From: Xenoacremonium recifei
Taxonomy: Eukaryota; Ascomycota; Sordariomycetes; Hypocreales; Nectriaceae
Length of the DNA stretch: 35,846 nt
Direction of reading: 5' to 3'
Assembly (NCBI GenBank): GCA_012184525.1
Contig: WOFQ01000127.1
Coordinates: 1-35,846 of the forward strand
Below are positions 1 to 11,531 of the stretch, piece after piece. The notes beneath the pieces were generated by a model. It did no database searches. It was given only the letters and a program-made list of their open reading frames with translations, and was not told where the DNA came from. Within the stretch, counting starts at the first letter, position 1. Every line of letters begins with the position of its first letter. A program made the position numbers and the translations under genes.

Positions 1-1
1 C

Positions 2-409
2 AATCAAGATCCTAGGAAGAGGTACGAAGTCGAGATGCCGGCGTCGTCGACGGCCAGAGAGCCGGACCCCTCCGAGCCCAGTTTTGGCGAGCAGAGGCCA
101 TGGATCGAGAGAGCGGGCTGGGAGAAGACGTATAAGGGCAAGAGCCGCCAGATGCTGATTGCATTGACCAAAATGCCAAGCGGGGGTTCCAGTGGTTATA
201 TGCGAGCTCGCCTCCTTGATCATCAGGGGCCAGATGGGCTCCTAGAGGACCTCATCAGCCCACCAGAGGATGAGCAGAAGATTGCAAGCATTGTACGTCT
301 CGTAGACGCCCTCATGGATCGCTGCGAGGAGACGGCCAAGAAGACGGGTCGCAATGTGCTCTGCTGGCTCCGGAGCACTCATCCTCGATCCAGCTTCTCC
401 AAACCCTAG
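2..409 (+). pseudogene. OrsD/recombinase-family fragment (copy A0)
   Basis: The frame is open from the window edge to TAG at 407-409, so the gene begins upstream of the window. It contains the module that follows the zinc fingers in this family: PWIERAGWEKTYKG, an EDEQKI segment, then a VDALMDRCEET...CWLRS block. The same block is seen, more decayed, at 1440-1710 and 9090-9400. The protein stops right after the KP of the conserved CWLRS...KPF segment, so the acidic linker and recombinase-like half are missing. Just downstream a new copy starts with its own fingers, so this is a 3'-truncated paralogue in direct orientation. Its role is unknown; the family is related to the N-terminal part of telomere-linked RecQ-like proteins. 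The homology to the other copies is seen directly; the family name rests on memory of OrsD/DUF3505 proteins. Confidence 0.6.
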
Positions 410-723
410 TAAGCAATGACAAAATCAACGGTAGTAGAGTTGATTTTCTCGATCCACTTTAAATCCACTTTAAACCTAGTAGGGTTGATTAATGCCGGGG
501 GGTAGAGTTGAATTTGCATCCCCGTCGTTTCCCAGGGATTGAGAGCTGGGATTAGAGCACCGCTTGGACTAGGGTATACAATAATGCGATTATTAAGACG
601 CGCGTGGTAGGCGCAGAACGCGACATCAAGACGCGTAAAGTACTCAAGAAACATCTGCCGGGCATCATCCTCATAGAGTTATATGAATTCTCGGACTATG
701 AAATCATCCGCAAAATCATAACT
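410..723. other. Gap between two recombinase-family relics
   Basis: No gene is seen here. The 415-500 stretch has TAGTAG/TAGAGTTGATT-like repeats and a direct repeat of ATCCACTTTAA at about 455-478. The frame of the next relic is open from about 604, but no recognisable domain appears before 724. Confidence 0.4.
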
Positions 724-2653
724 ATGGACTCTCTTATACATCCTGAGCCGTGCAGCACGCTATATCCATACATTATCCTCTCTACATACCGCCTCCTTGT
801 GTGCCAGGTGTGTGGATTTGCCTCCGTGGCCAAAGAGGCTGCTACTCACCTTAAGACACGACACCATGACATAAAGCCAGAGCATCGGCAAAGGCTGGTG
901 GAAAGGATATAACAGATACCAAACATTCTGCGAGATCAAGCCGACTTATACCAATTGCAATACCCACCTGCCACGATCGACCCTCTCCCATATCTTGCGC
1001 CACCAGAATTAGATAGAAAGAAATGTCATAAATGCGGCCATATCGTTCGTTCCATTCAAAAGATACAAGACCACTATTACAAAATACATCAATGGAAAAA
1101 TCCACGAACAAGAGGAAGACTATTAGCGAAGTCTTGTTTATCACCGCCCGAGCCACCGTGGATCGAAGGCGTCGCCTGTCAACGGTTCTTCCCTAGTAGG
1201 GCGGGTAGTAAATGGTTTCAAGTCAGTGTGAATTCATAATAACAAAGGGAATCTCGACAACGAAGGGAGTCCCGCAAACTGGCGCTTTTAAAGACCCTCA
1301 AATCGGAGGTTGCGATACAAACTCTCGGGCCAGAAGCATGCTCTCATCTAAGTGAGGTCGTGGGACGAGAAGAGAAACATTAGGACACAATAAACTAACC
1401 ACGGGTGAGCAGTAAAGAGATGGATCATGACTCTTTCGCGACTACGAGTCTTTGAATGGAGAGGACGCAATAGCAATCTATATATAAGTCTGCTAGGCGC
1501 GACATCCTTCGTACTTTAACTCGGATACCAGACCGCCGTTTCCTCACAACAAATTATGTCTTAAGTCAAGGGTCCCGTGTGAGCGACCTGGATATTACAA
1601 GTCCACCCCCAGATGAGCAGAAAATATCGTGCATCGGAGCACTGGGCAGTATAATAGATCGGTGCGAAAGTATAATCTGCCACACTAGCCGTTTCCTTCT
1701 CTGTTAGCTGCACAGCAGCAGACTTCAGTATTTCAAGGAAAGACCGTTCAGTCTGGTAGTAGAGAAAAGCACCGAGAAGAAATATCGGAACGTTCAAAAG
1801 CGGCTTTTAGCCTTCGCCTCCCGAATTTATCTGATGACTGCCGATATGAGAGACGAGGAGATACGTACCAAGTTGAGCGAGACTCTCTTGGCTCAACTTA
1901 AGGCCATTTGGGAGCACGACGTCTGGGAATTATTTGACTGGTCAACGGGATCATGGCCAGCGGCGGGGGGACATAATGGAACGGGGGAGGCTATAGACAC
2001 TGTTCCTGATCATACGGTTTACCAGACGTTGCAGGACGAAGCAAATCCAGCTGATGCATACATGAAGATAATTACGGGGCTGATGAAGATGAAGACGAAG
2101 ATGAAGACGAAGATGACGACAACGAAGATGAATATGGTTATGGATCTGAGGGCACAGGCAGCAATAGTGACGAGGTTGATGATGCAAATTGGGGTCCCAG
2201 ATATAACGAAGTCAATGACGACGATTTTGAACATATGAGTGACTCCGCCGGAACTAACGGAAACTCCTATACCGACCAGCATTTGAGAGCCTGGAACGGA
2301 ATCCCCACCCCCATAAGCTTCGCTGAGTTTCTCGAGCTACTCTACCTCCTTTGTCTCACCATTTGCACCGAAAACTTCACAGAAGGCCGGCCCAGTTCTA
2401 CTCTACTCGTGTTCTTCAGCGGAATTCTTGGGGTTTCTGGGGATTGCCGAAGCTTCCTACTCGCAAGGCAGTTTTGCCCTCAACTCTCCGCCCTCATCTA
2501 TATACAACGCCTGTTACTGATAGAACGGGCATTGCCGTTATATGGGAGATGTTGGAGGGTATGAGACGTTTGCGGAGCAAATTTAGCCTAGTGAGGTTGC
2601 GCCAGAAGAGGCTGATCGCTCTGCAGACCCCTAATAGACCACACCAAGCATGA
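724..2653 (+). pseudogene. OrsD-finger/recombinase-family pseudogene (copy A1)
   Basis: One reading frame can be followed from ATG 724 to about 2060, broken only by nonsense codons. Two fingers are visible, CQVCGF...HLKTRHH and CHKCGH...HYYKIH, then WIEGVACQRFFPSRAGSKWF, the hallmark end of an OrsD/DUF3505 domain. The ERTQ-IYK and DEQKI...DRCE modules follow, then an acidic linker (about 2085-2230) that continues in another frame, then the GRPSSTLLVFFSG...ALIYIQRLL segment (2385-2535). Stops include TAA at 910, 1237 and 1240, and TAG at 1705 inside the conserved CWL motif. Most fit CAA>TAA or TGG>TAG, the RIP pattern. Homology ends near 2650, so the recombinase-like core is missing. It is a dead copy of the family at 8478 and 33281. 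Confidence 0.75.
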
Positions 2654-3613
2654 GGCGAGCATCTAACAACCTACGCTGCTAAATGGTCACCGTCACCCTC
2701 TCTAAAGACTGTCTCCTTACAGCTTTACGAATTTCTTTTGATTAGTTATAGCCAACAGAATGCAAAATTATTACCCTCTAAGCGGGAAATAAAGCCAAGC
2801 ACCTCCCAGCTTTTCTTAATATCAGCTAAGTTAATTATTGCTGTATTATAGGTACCTCCTTCCTCCACTCGATTATTAGAGGGTCCAGACCTCTGAGCGT
2901 AAGTATATTTGGGCCCCTAAGCGAATCTAAAAAGATATAATATACTGTAATACTGGTGGATTTCCTATATAAAATATTGAGAAAGTGTCTTGTGTTTATT
3001 GGAGCTGCTTAGCCCCCTAATAGGGAATTTGTTGATGCTTTTGCCTGCAAACGAGGTAGACGGTGCTGGAGTGGCGCGGCGACTCCTTCTCTAACCATTC
3101 GTCTGCTGGCACGTGGCGCCGAAGGAAGCGCTAGCGTTTCGCAGGTGGTAGGAGACGCAGTGCGTGGCAGTGACAGTCGTTGAGGAGGGTGCATGGGGCG
3201 AGGGTGCAACCAAGAGCAGGTCGAGCAGACTCAGCCCTAGCTGTGTGTCTCGGGTGCGCTGGACGACTTCGTGGAGGCTGAGCAGGAGGCTTATGAGCGA
3301 CATAGTTGCCTAGTGGCCGTGTCGGGGTCGTTAGCATTCACGGCGAGCAAGATATCGTGCTCCTCTTTAGGTCCACTCTCTTGCCGTGCCTTTTCTCCGG
3401 CATGTAGATGTCATTGCCAGCCTAGTGGAACTTTTGGTTTAATAAGTATAAAAAGGCTGTTACACCCTGGAAGCACTAAATAGTGCCCTGCATGGCGACA
3501 CTGGGGGGCTCTGTAAGCCTTACTTATCCTCGCGGAGGGGTTGCTGAGGGTGGGGTTATAAGGCGAGGAATCCCCTCGTCAGCTCAGGCCTGTCAGATCA
3601 ACGACACCTCACT
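2654..3613. other. Gene-free stretch upstream of the HeLo-NACHT relic
   Basis: 2700-3000 is AT-rich with no readable coding; 3010-3420 is GC-richer and open in several frames, but no protein family is recognisable. The last 130 bases before ATG 3614 would hold the old promoter and 5' leader of the NLR. No convincing repeat boundaries were seen. Confidence 0.35.
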
Positions 3614-6600
3614 ATGGAGATCGCCGGCCTCGCCATTGGGGTCGCTGGGCTCGCTGGGTTATTCGACACCTGCCTGGAAGCCATCGATAAGGTGCAATCC
3701 TACCAGACATCGGGAACTGACTCGCACATTCTAGATACTCGTTTCAACGCTGCTAAAACCCGCTTCGAGCGATAGGGCCTAGGTGTAGGGATCGAGCAGG
3801 GCAAACTGCTTCCCAATCATCACCCTGCCCTAGACGACAATGACACGTCTGCGGTGGTAACGGACTTGCTACATATAATCATTAAGGCTATTTGTGATGC
3901 GGTCAATGCCCCTCAACGCCGTACTCGGGCCGCTGGCCCAGGCGTTGATACCTCGTCGGGCTTGCACAAGCCGGGGCTCCCCTTCGCTGTAGCGTCTCGG
4001 TCGAGACGGGGGAAGATGTCCTGGGCTCTATGGGGGAAAAAAGGGCGCGTCGAGCAGGTCGAATTATTCGAAAAGCTGGTGCAAGAACTGCACAACCTGG
4101 TGCCTCCAACTACTGCAGAGAGCACCCGACCGACACACAGATCGGACCAAGGGCGCACCGATACGCTCGCACGAGGTACGGAATCCAGAAATTAAAAACG
4201 TGGCTATCGTCGTCTGACTGAGATTAGGGACTACTCCAAATAATGCGTGGCCTGATGAGATACGGCGGATCCTGGCTCGGATCGAAGGTGAAGCCAGATG
4301 TAAGGTGCCATCATCTATTCCCAAAACCTGAGCTAATATCCACGAAGCCGAGGCGCGACGGGGGCTTCACTCCTGGCTAGGTCGCCCTTTGAACGAACGT
4401 TACTCCGACTCCCTCCAGAAGAAAGTAAACGGCACCTGCAACTGGATCCTCGACCGGCCCGTGTTCCAGCACTGGCTCGCAACGGAGTCCTCTATGAGGC
4501 CGAAATTGCTATGGATCAATAGGCATGCAGGCTTTGGGAAGGCGATCCTCTGCGCCCATGTCGTTGATCACCTCTCAACTGCCCTTGACACACCCGTGGC
4601 CCATTTCTTCTTTACATCCGACGACGAGAGCCGCGAAGACCCCTACCTGGCCCTGCGGTCGTGGATCTCCCAGATTGTGTCAAGCCACGACGGTGCATTC
4701 AAGCACGTATGCCAGAAGTGGGATTCTGACCCAGATCTTGTCGCTACACGCACCACTGTCATCTCGCTGTTCACGCAACTCCTCTACGTCGTCCCCGGCT
4801 GCACATTCATTGTAGACGGCCTAGATGAATATACTTCTTTGGATGAGGTTGCGAAGTTTCTCCACTATGTTACAGATGCGGTTGTTGGAACGAACGCCCG
4901 AGTCCTTGTTGTTAGTCGCGACGAGGACGAAATCCGACGAGCCCTTATATATGACGCGCGCGAGAGTATTGCCGAGTACAAGATCGTACTAGAGGACGTC
5001 CGATCCGATACTGCCGCCTACTCTAAATCTATTATTAATAGAAACCTTTCTAATAAGAGTGACGATGTACGGTCAGCTGTTTCTGAAGCAATAACCGATC
5101 GTTGCCAAGGTCAATTCCTCTGGCTCAAGCTGCTGGGGAAATCCTTAACGGGAGGGAAGAACAAAAAGCAACTTCAGCGTGTTATTGAAAATACGCCAAC
5201 TGGGGTTGATGATCTCTATAACCGCAACTGGACCAAGATCACTCGGCTAGGAGAGTCGGAGAAGCACCGGGCCTTCGCCCTTCTACGCTGGACAGCATTC
5301 GCACTACGACCCCTGACTGTCTGTAAGATCACCGAAGCCGCTCTTATCGTCCAATTCGAAGACCTGCCATTAGACGACCTTCCCGATGCTGTGGATAATG
5401 AATACGTGCGCAGCGAGATAATTGGCCTCTGCGGCCCTCTCTTAGAGATCAGGAATGATCCTACCGATCCTTCTGTGAGCCGAAGGACGGTGCATCTACC
5501 GCACTTTACCGTCCGACAATTCCTTCTTCGCCAGCTTCCTATCCCAGACTGGATGCAACAGAACGATTGTTTGGGAATCACTTACGAGAAGCTCCAAAAC
5601 ACCATCCTTGCCAAAGCCTGCCTTCAGTATATCAGCCTGCGCCAAGTTTGGGATGGCGTCTATGATTCTCCTCTTGGCCAGTCGTTTCGAAGGTATGCCG
5701 CAACGACCTGGCATCAGCATATTCACTCAGGTGTGGGCAACGACGCCGAAATAGCCAGGCTCTGCATCTAATTTCTTGACCGACATAACCCTACCTGGGA
5801 TGCCTGGAGGTCATAGGTTGAGTCGGAAGATATAGGACAAGGAGATAAAGCACCCGAAATCGTCCCACCTGGTCCTTTATACTACGCAATAAAACTGAAC
5901 TTGACGGATGTAGCTATTTCGCTGACCACTGAGCAAAACGTAAAGGAAGTAAGCAGCCTAGGAAGATCAGCTCTGGGCATTGCCTGTGCCAACGGGTATA
6001 TCGAGATAGTCAAACTGCTTCTTGAAATGGGGGCAGATATAACAGTTGCCAGCAACAATGGATGGACGCCACTGCATGCAGCATCAGGCAGTGGCCACAT
6101 CGGGGTGGTCAAGCTTCTTCTGGAAAAGGGGGCAGATATGATGATTCCAGACGATGATGGATGGACACCACTGTATGCAGCATCAGGCAGTGGCCACATC
6201 GAGGTGGTCAAGTGTCTTCTGGAAAAGGGGGCAGATCTAGCAGTTGCTAATAAGTATGGATGGACGCCACTGAATACAGCATCAGACAGGGGCCACACCG
6301 AAGTGGTCAAATTTGTTCTGGAAAAGGGGGCAGATATAGCAGTTGCTAACAACGATGGATGGACACCACTGAATGCAGCATCAAGTAACGGCCACACCGA
6401 GGTGGTCAAGCTTCTTTTGGAAAAGGGGGCAGATCTAGCAGTTGCCAGCAACGACGGATGGACACCACTGAATACAGCATCAAGTAACGGCCATACCGAG
6501 GTGGTTAAGCTGCTGCTAACGGCTCCGGGTGTCGAAACCAGTTGGACAGATAATCTTAGTCGTACAGCGTTATTCCTCGCTTCCAGATGCGGGCACAAGA

Positions 6601-7058
6601 ACGTGGTTCAAGCGCTGCTTGCCGACGGGCGAATCGACCCGGGAATCAAAGACTGGTACCATTCGATATCATTGTTTGCTGCTGTTAGGAACGGCCACCT
6701 CGAAGTAGTGGATCTTTTACTTGCAATCAGAGGCATGACTATTAAGCGCCGAGACGGCTTTAGTCGGAGTCTCTTCTGGTGGGCGCAGCGCGCTGGCGAT
6801 CCCTGGGTTTTTCAGCTCCTAGAACAGCATGCCGAAAAAGTTGGCAGTTCTATCCCTGATAATACTGCTCCTGTTATTGCTACCTCTATTCTGTTTAATT
6901 ATCAATCGGGTTGGTGCGATGCCTGTACACTGAGCATAGAGGAAGGCAGTGGGTTTTCTTGCAGAGTGTGCGATAACGGCGGTTTCGTATTATGTCTTGA
7001 GTGCTTTGACGGAGGTATCCGATGCTGTGACAGTTCTCACGTGCTGGTGCCTCAGTGA
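3614..7058 (+). pseudogene. Broken HeLo-NACHT-ankyrin-ZZ NLR
   Basis: This is a STAND/NLR receptor of the HET-S/HNWD type. From ATG 3614 a HeLo domain is readable (MEIAGLAIGVAGLAGLFDTC...), interrupted by TAG at 3773 (FER-W, TGG>TAG). A frameshift or lost intron at about 4196-4227 leads into a new frame holding the NACHT block: GTCNWILDRPVFQHWL, a Walker A degraded to HAGFGKAI (the Thr after GK is Ala), Walker B FIVDGLDEY. TAA 5769 (CAA>TAA) and TAG 5814 (TGG>TAG) then break the frame before the ankyrin array. The end carries a ZZ-like zinc finger: CDAC, CRVC, CLEC, then SSHVLV. In this class the HeLo domain acts on membranes and the ankyrins sense ligand. With at least three RIP-like stops and a frame break, the gene is not functional as it stands; a 385-codon ankyrin-ZZ frame from 5901 stays open. 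Confidence 0.85.
6060..6554 (+). repeat. Five 99-bp ankyrin repeat units
   Basis: Units begin with Gly-Trp-Thr-Pro-Leu codons at 6060, 6159, 6258, 6357 and 6456, exactly 99 bp apart. Each encodes one 33-residue ankyrin repeat ending in LLLEKGAD. The units are close to each other at DNA level, as in other fungal NLR sensor arrays that evolve by unit exchange. More divergent repeats flank them on both sides. Confidence 0.9.
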
Positions 7059-8477
7059 GCAGTCGGAAGACCTGTCCCTGATTTCCTGCCTGGCCGTATA
7101 ATGTAAGTGATTGCAACACCTGATCAAACATGTACGCATCTTTCAATGAGGCTAAGGGGCGTTCCGATAAATAGCTGACGAAGAGATAAGGACCTTGACG
7201 GGGAGTATGCTAATATGCTTGTAAGCAAGCACCGGGAAAATCACGGAGGTCCAGATATTGGTGAGGAAGAAAATGTTGTAGTAAGGGAAAATATTGCTGA
7301 GAAAAGGTGGATAAGATGAGAGAGCGCTCTTAATATTTCTATTCGGATTTCGGCGTAATACAAGTAGCATAGTATCTAGGTGTTTAATGTAGGGAAAGAG
7401 TAAAGTATTGATCATTGCCCAAACCTATATTGGATATCTTACAGCAAATTGGAAATAATATATCTATAAAAAAGTCCATAGGTCCTATACTCTTGCCATT
7501 ACAGTTATTAAAAAAATAGTACCGGTTTAAACAGGGCTCCGCGAATTATGGTTATATAGGATATATAAAAATCTACAATTCATACAAGGAAGATGTATCC
7601 GGTCTATATTCTATTCTATTTTGAAGGATGGAGTTGACCTGCAGTGCTATCCAATTCTGGACCTTCCAGACTATTTATCCCCTGCATACGTTGAGCGTTA
7701 TACGGACTCGGGTTTCTCTAACCTTCCACAATCAAGGCTGTGACCCAGACTAGAGATTCTCGAGCCTTCAACCAGTCATATCAAACACAGCATCGTACGC
7801 TGCCAACCGACAGCTGCTATTGAACGATTGCAATTGGCTTTGCATTTTAAGGCAGATCATTCCACCTCAATTCATTCGTTCAATGCGAGAGCTCTTGTGA
7901 AGCCCTCTAGGTCTATTGCTATTCATATGAAACTGTTATACTATATCTTTACGTCACCTCTAAAATCTCGGCCGATATCTAAGTATCCAGGCTTATCAGC
8001 CGAAGCGTCCGCCAATCCTATCTGCACCTGGGCTTTCTATGATCTGGCCCCCTGGAACTGCTACTTTGCAGCTTCAAAGATATCTGCTAGTATTCGAATT
8101 CCTAGACCGGCAAATGCCATTCTTTCAGTTGCGTACATTGCGCTGGCAGTTGAGTTCATCTAGATCCTCCCCATTTATATTTATAAGGATTTCATTTCAG
8201 TAGCTCTGATCAGCTAGCCGGCCCTACTGTACCAAATACCACCTGTATTGACATCCAATATATATTTTTGCGGCCCGTGCGCATTGATAAGATCAAGGCC
8301 CCCCTTGTAATTACGATACATATGTAATGAATGTAATTTCGCCCCTCGATTTAGGAGTCTCCTATCCAGGTTCTGTCTGCATTTATAATCCCGAGCTTAG
8401 GGCGAAGAAGCTTTGGTCCGAATTATAATCTGACCAACAGGAAGAAAAGAAGACTCAATCTTGAGTAATAAAGAATC
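7059..8477. other. AT-rich intergenic relic region
   Basis: 7140-7620 is AT-rich with short frames only. A coding-like run (DLQCYPILDLPDYLSPAYVERY) lies at about 7630-7695 on the plus strand but is not recognised. 7790-8161 may hold a decayed minus-strand frame (listed separately). 8165-8477 is the likely old promoter of the next relic. No RNA gene was seen. Confidence 0.4.
7790..8161 (-). pseudogene. Decayed minus-strand frame, family unknown
   Basis: Read on the minus strand from ATG at about 8161, the frame gives a protein-like stretch (MNSTASAMYATERMAFAGLGIR, ILADIFEAAK, IGLADASADKPGYLDIGRDF) broken by stops. Several stops precede or replace Gln (AAK-stop-QF, RS-stop-KAQ), which fits CAG>TAG decay. 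The plus-strand frame over the same bases (111 codons from 7828) is probably a shadow. No family is recognised; it could equally be chance. Confidence 0.3.
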
Positions 8478-11095
8478 ATGACTGATGACGATTTTCCTTC
8501 ATCGCTTCGGCTCTCTATCAAGACTGACTCACAAGTCATCATCTGCTGCCACGAGTTGTGCCGCTACGCCCTCTCCCCAACTGCTGCCCAAGTTAGTGAG
8601 CATCTCCGCAGGAAGCATAATACACCCATCGACAAGCGGCGTCGAGTCGGGGCTTTATTGGAAGGCCACGGCTCTAGCCTGCAAGATCCTTCTACTGCTC
8701 CCCTACGGCCAGACGGATCATCATGGGATCCAAACTTGCAGCTTATTGAAGGCTTTACCTGCAAGTTTTGTGAGGAGCGTACGGCCAGCGACCAGACTAT
8801 ATCTCGTCATATAACTTCCATTTACCAGAGACAGAGGGTTGAGCTCGGAGTTCGGTCCAAAGCTATGTACTAACCGGTCTACCTGCAAGCATGGACGAGG
8901 AACCCAAATGAGGGTCGTTACTGGATTATTGAGTACGAAGGGTCTACGGTGCGTCCACTTGGAGGCAAAGCGGTATACCAGCACCTCCAGAGTGCCCTAA
9001 AGCGCGAGCGAGATAGGCAGCGTGGCGCATCAAATATCGGCATCGGTGCAGAGAGAGGAACGAACACCTAAGCGAGCCAGCTTACGACGTTCGCCGATCT
9101 CAAGCCCTGGTTAGAGCGGACGATATGGGAGTAAACGTACAAAGAGGTTGATCGGTAACTGCTGAGGAACTTGACGGTTATCCCTTCCCCTACTACCTTA
9201 AAGCAGGGCTTCGTATTGGGTGAGAGCGGGGGAAAAGTCCCCAGACGATGGACGAGCTCCGGAGATAATGAACGCAAGATCCGGGCACTTGTTATGGCTG
9301 TGGATATTGTCATGAATCGATGCGAGCACACAGCCCGAACGACAGGTCGAAGCCTCTTATACTGGTTACGCAGTGTACAACCTCACGGATATTATGCAAA
9401 GCCCTTTTACCTTTGTGGCTAAGGCTGCAACCAGGCGCAAATACATTTATATCCTAAAACTGTTCATAGCAATGCTTTTCCGCGCTTTCCGCTTGCCATT
9501 CAGGGTTCGACAACGCCGGGCAGGCATTCGCCTGAACAAGGCCCAGCTTCAGTTATTAGCCGATCTGTGGGAACATGAGATCTGGAACGAGAAGGATGCA
9601 CTCGCCGAAGGTTTCTGGAAGTTGATGAGGTCATCAATTGAGACAAGCACAGGGGCTGACCAGAAAAATTATGACACCGCAGTAGGGGAAGAAGACTTTG
9701 ATGTTGATGTTGATGAGGATGAAGAGGAAGAGGAGGAAGAAGAAGAAGAGGAGGAAGAAGAAGAAGAGGAGGAAGAAGAAGAAGAGGAGGAGGAAGAAGA
9801 AGAGGAGGAGGAAGAAGAAGAGGAGGAGGAGGAGGAGCACAGATGTTAAGAAAATGACGACGAGGAGGGGAGCAGTTCGCCGGATCTTGACGAAACCGAG
9901 GTCGATGAGATTCAAGATGAAGGAAATGACAACGAGGGCGAAAGGGGGAGAGAGTACGCCCAGGAGGAGCAAAGCGCGAGCGCTGAAAAGGCCGGGGCTT
10001 TGGGTGAGGCAGACGCGCGTCAAGCCGAGGCAGTACTAGAGCTCTTATTCGGGCTGATCATTGAGTTCAGCACGGAAGAGGTCATAGATGGTCGTCCCGC
10101 CTCGACTTTGCTGGTATACTTCAGTGGGGCTCTCGGATTCTCAGCCGACATCAAGGGTTTTCTGCCGGCTAGGTCATACACATCGAATCTTGCAGCCTTG
10201 ATCTATGTACAGCGTCTCCTATTCCTCGAATATGCCTTACCGGCAACCGGATATCGTGCTCTTGGGATTTTGAAGCGACCCCGGACAAATCAGGTTGCAC
10301 GTTTGCAAGATATCCGTCAAAAGTACCTTATCCTAAGATCTCAGTCTCCATTCGAAGAATTCTTTACTCTATTATGCTTTGGGAGAGCAATAGCAGGCTC
10401 GGAAACTCCCCCTTTCCTCCTCAGATAGAGTGAAGATGGCCAGACCATATCAGACCAAGACGAAATCACTATCAACATGGAACAATTCCGACGCCTCTCA
10501 ACGGTGCTTGTGTGTCGAGCGGAACGCCTCTGCGCCGAACTAATGTACGGATGGGAGCCATTGTGCAATCTCGACTCTGTTAAGGATAACCTGACGAATA
10601 CAACGCACGGTTTCTCCTTTGTAACCCATCTACAGAACAACTTCGCCGAAGCCTGCTTGGAACTCTTAACCAAAGTCTGCACTAGCCAAGACGACTCGCT
10701 TTGCAGAAAAGGGAGATGGAACTGGAGTGCCATTCGTTCATTCCTCAATAAAGAGGAAGCCATATGTAAGGTCCTAGCGGAGCTCATATTGGGAACAGGC
10801 AGCGGCCAACCCAGGTCGCCAGGCCTTCTTAGTCTTTGCATGTGGAACCACAAGAGTGTAGAGCGCAGTATCTATATCTACAATGGATATATGATCTACC
10901 TAACCCGTATTCATAAAGCTAAACGCTCTACAAATAGGGAATTCATTGTTGCTCGATTCCTTCCGAACCAAGTCGGCCAAGCTCTATTCAAGTATATCAC
11001 TTTCATCCGGCCTTTGGCAGATATGCTAATTCGAGAGCAACGCCCTTATATCAAAGACTGCTCTCTGTATCTTTTTCGACTTCGACCGGAGGCTG
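8478..11095 (+). pseudogene. OrsD-finger/recombinase-family pseudogene (copy B), cut by a LINE
   Basis: From ATG 8478 the frame encodes a finger pair; in the second, the last His is Tyr (RHITSIYQ, CAC>TAC). VYLQAWTRNPNEGRYWIIE, PWLERTIWE and the VDIVMNRCEHT...YWLRS module follow. Stops TAA 8871, 9069, 9132 and 9156 lie in this frame. Near 9400 a frameshift passes into a second frame: FRAFRLPFRVRQR, a long Glu tract, GRPASTLLVYFSG...ALIYVQRLLFLEYALP, and a degraded recombinase box (GQPRSPGLLSL, where the family has Arg then Glu). TAA 9847 and TAG 10426 (LLR-W) break the second frame. Homology ends at about 11090, exactly where the LINE tail starts; the remaining C-terminal half is not found on the far side of the LINE. 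Confidence 0.8.
9710..9836 (+). repeat. GAA/GAG microsatellite encoding a Glu tract
   Basis: Pure GAA/GAG triplets encode an acidic linker of about 35 Glu between the finger half and the recombinase-like half of copy B. The same linker position carries acidic triplet repeats in copy A1 (about 2085-2150) and copy C (33891-33970). Confidence 0.9.
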
Positions 11096-11115
11096 ATACA
11101 ATACAATACAATACA
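11096..11115 (-). repeat. LINE 3'-tail simple repeat (ATACA)4
   Basis: Four perfect ATACA units on the plus strand mark the junction between copy B and the LINE 3' end. Short tandem tails replace poly(A) in several LINE clades. Confidence 0.8.
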
Positions 11116-11531
11116 ATTTATTACGCCCGGCGGCCTTTTCGGCCGAAAGGGCACCCATTACTAATAGATACATGCTTTGCCCAATTGTTCATATCTCCCA
11201 AAGCCCATTCAGTGCCATTTGCTGCTCAAATTATGTCCGCATTTTTCAACCCCATCACGTGCATTGCTATTTGTGGTCCAATTTGTAACCTCATACCCAT
11301 ACTTCATCCTCGCGTCTGCTCCTTGCTTGTACTCTGTTGCTTCGTGTCCTCTGTGGATTCCCGTGGGTTAGTAGAGTTGCCAGCGGACTAGCTTGAAGGC
11401 TCTTCTTCAAGTGTCCAGAGTCCTATCTACGGCGACTGAAGCGACGTCCGCTATCATAGCACGGGGTGTTTGGTGAAGGACGGGTTAGTGAGAATGAGAA
11501 AATGAGATTTTGAGACCGGGCTTCAATGTTG
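11116..11531 (-). other. LINE 3' untranslated region with stem-loop
   Basis: No coding. A 12-bp palindrome TTTCGGCCGAAA lies at 11137-11148, about 20 bp inside the 3' end, where LINE RT recognition structures commonly sit. The same 3' UTR can be aligned by eye with 22598-23030, where the stem is altered by C>T changes. Confidence 0.65.

Noticed and set aside
5882..6598. Minus-strand frame of 238 codons with regular repeats
   Set aside because: A shadow of the 99-bp ankyrin units; the repeats simply mirror the array.
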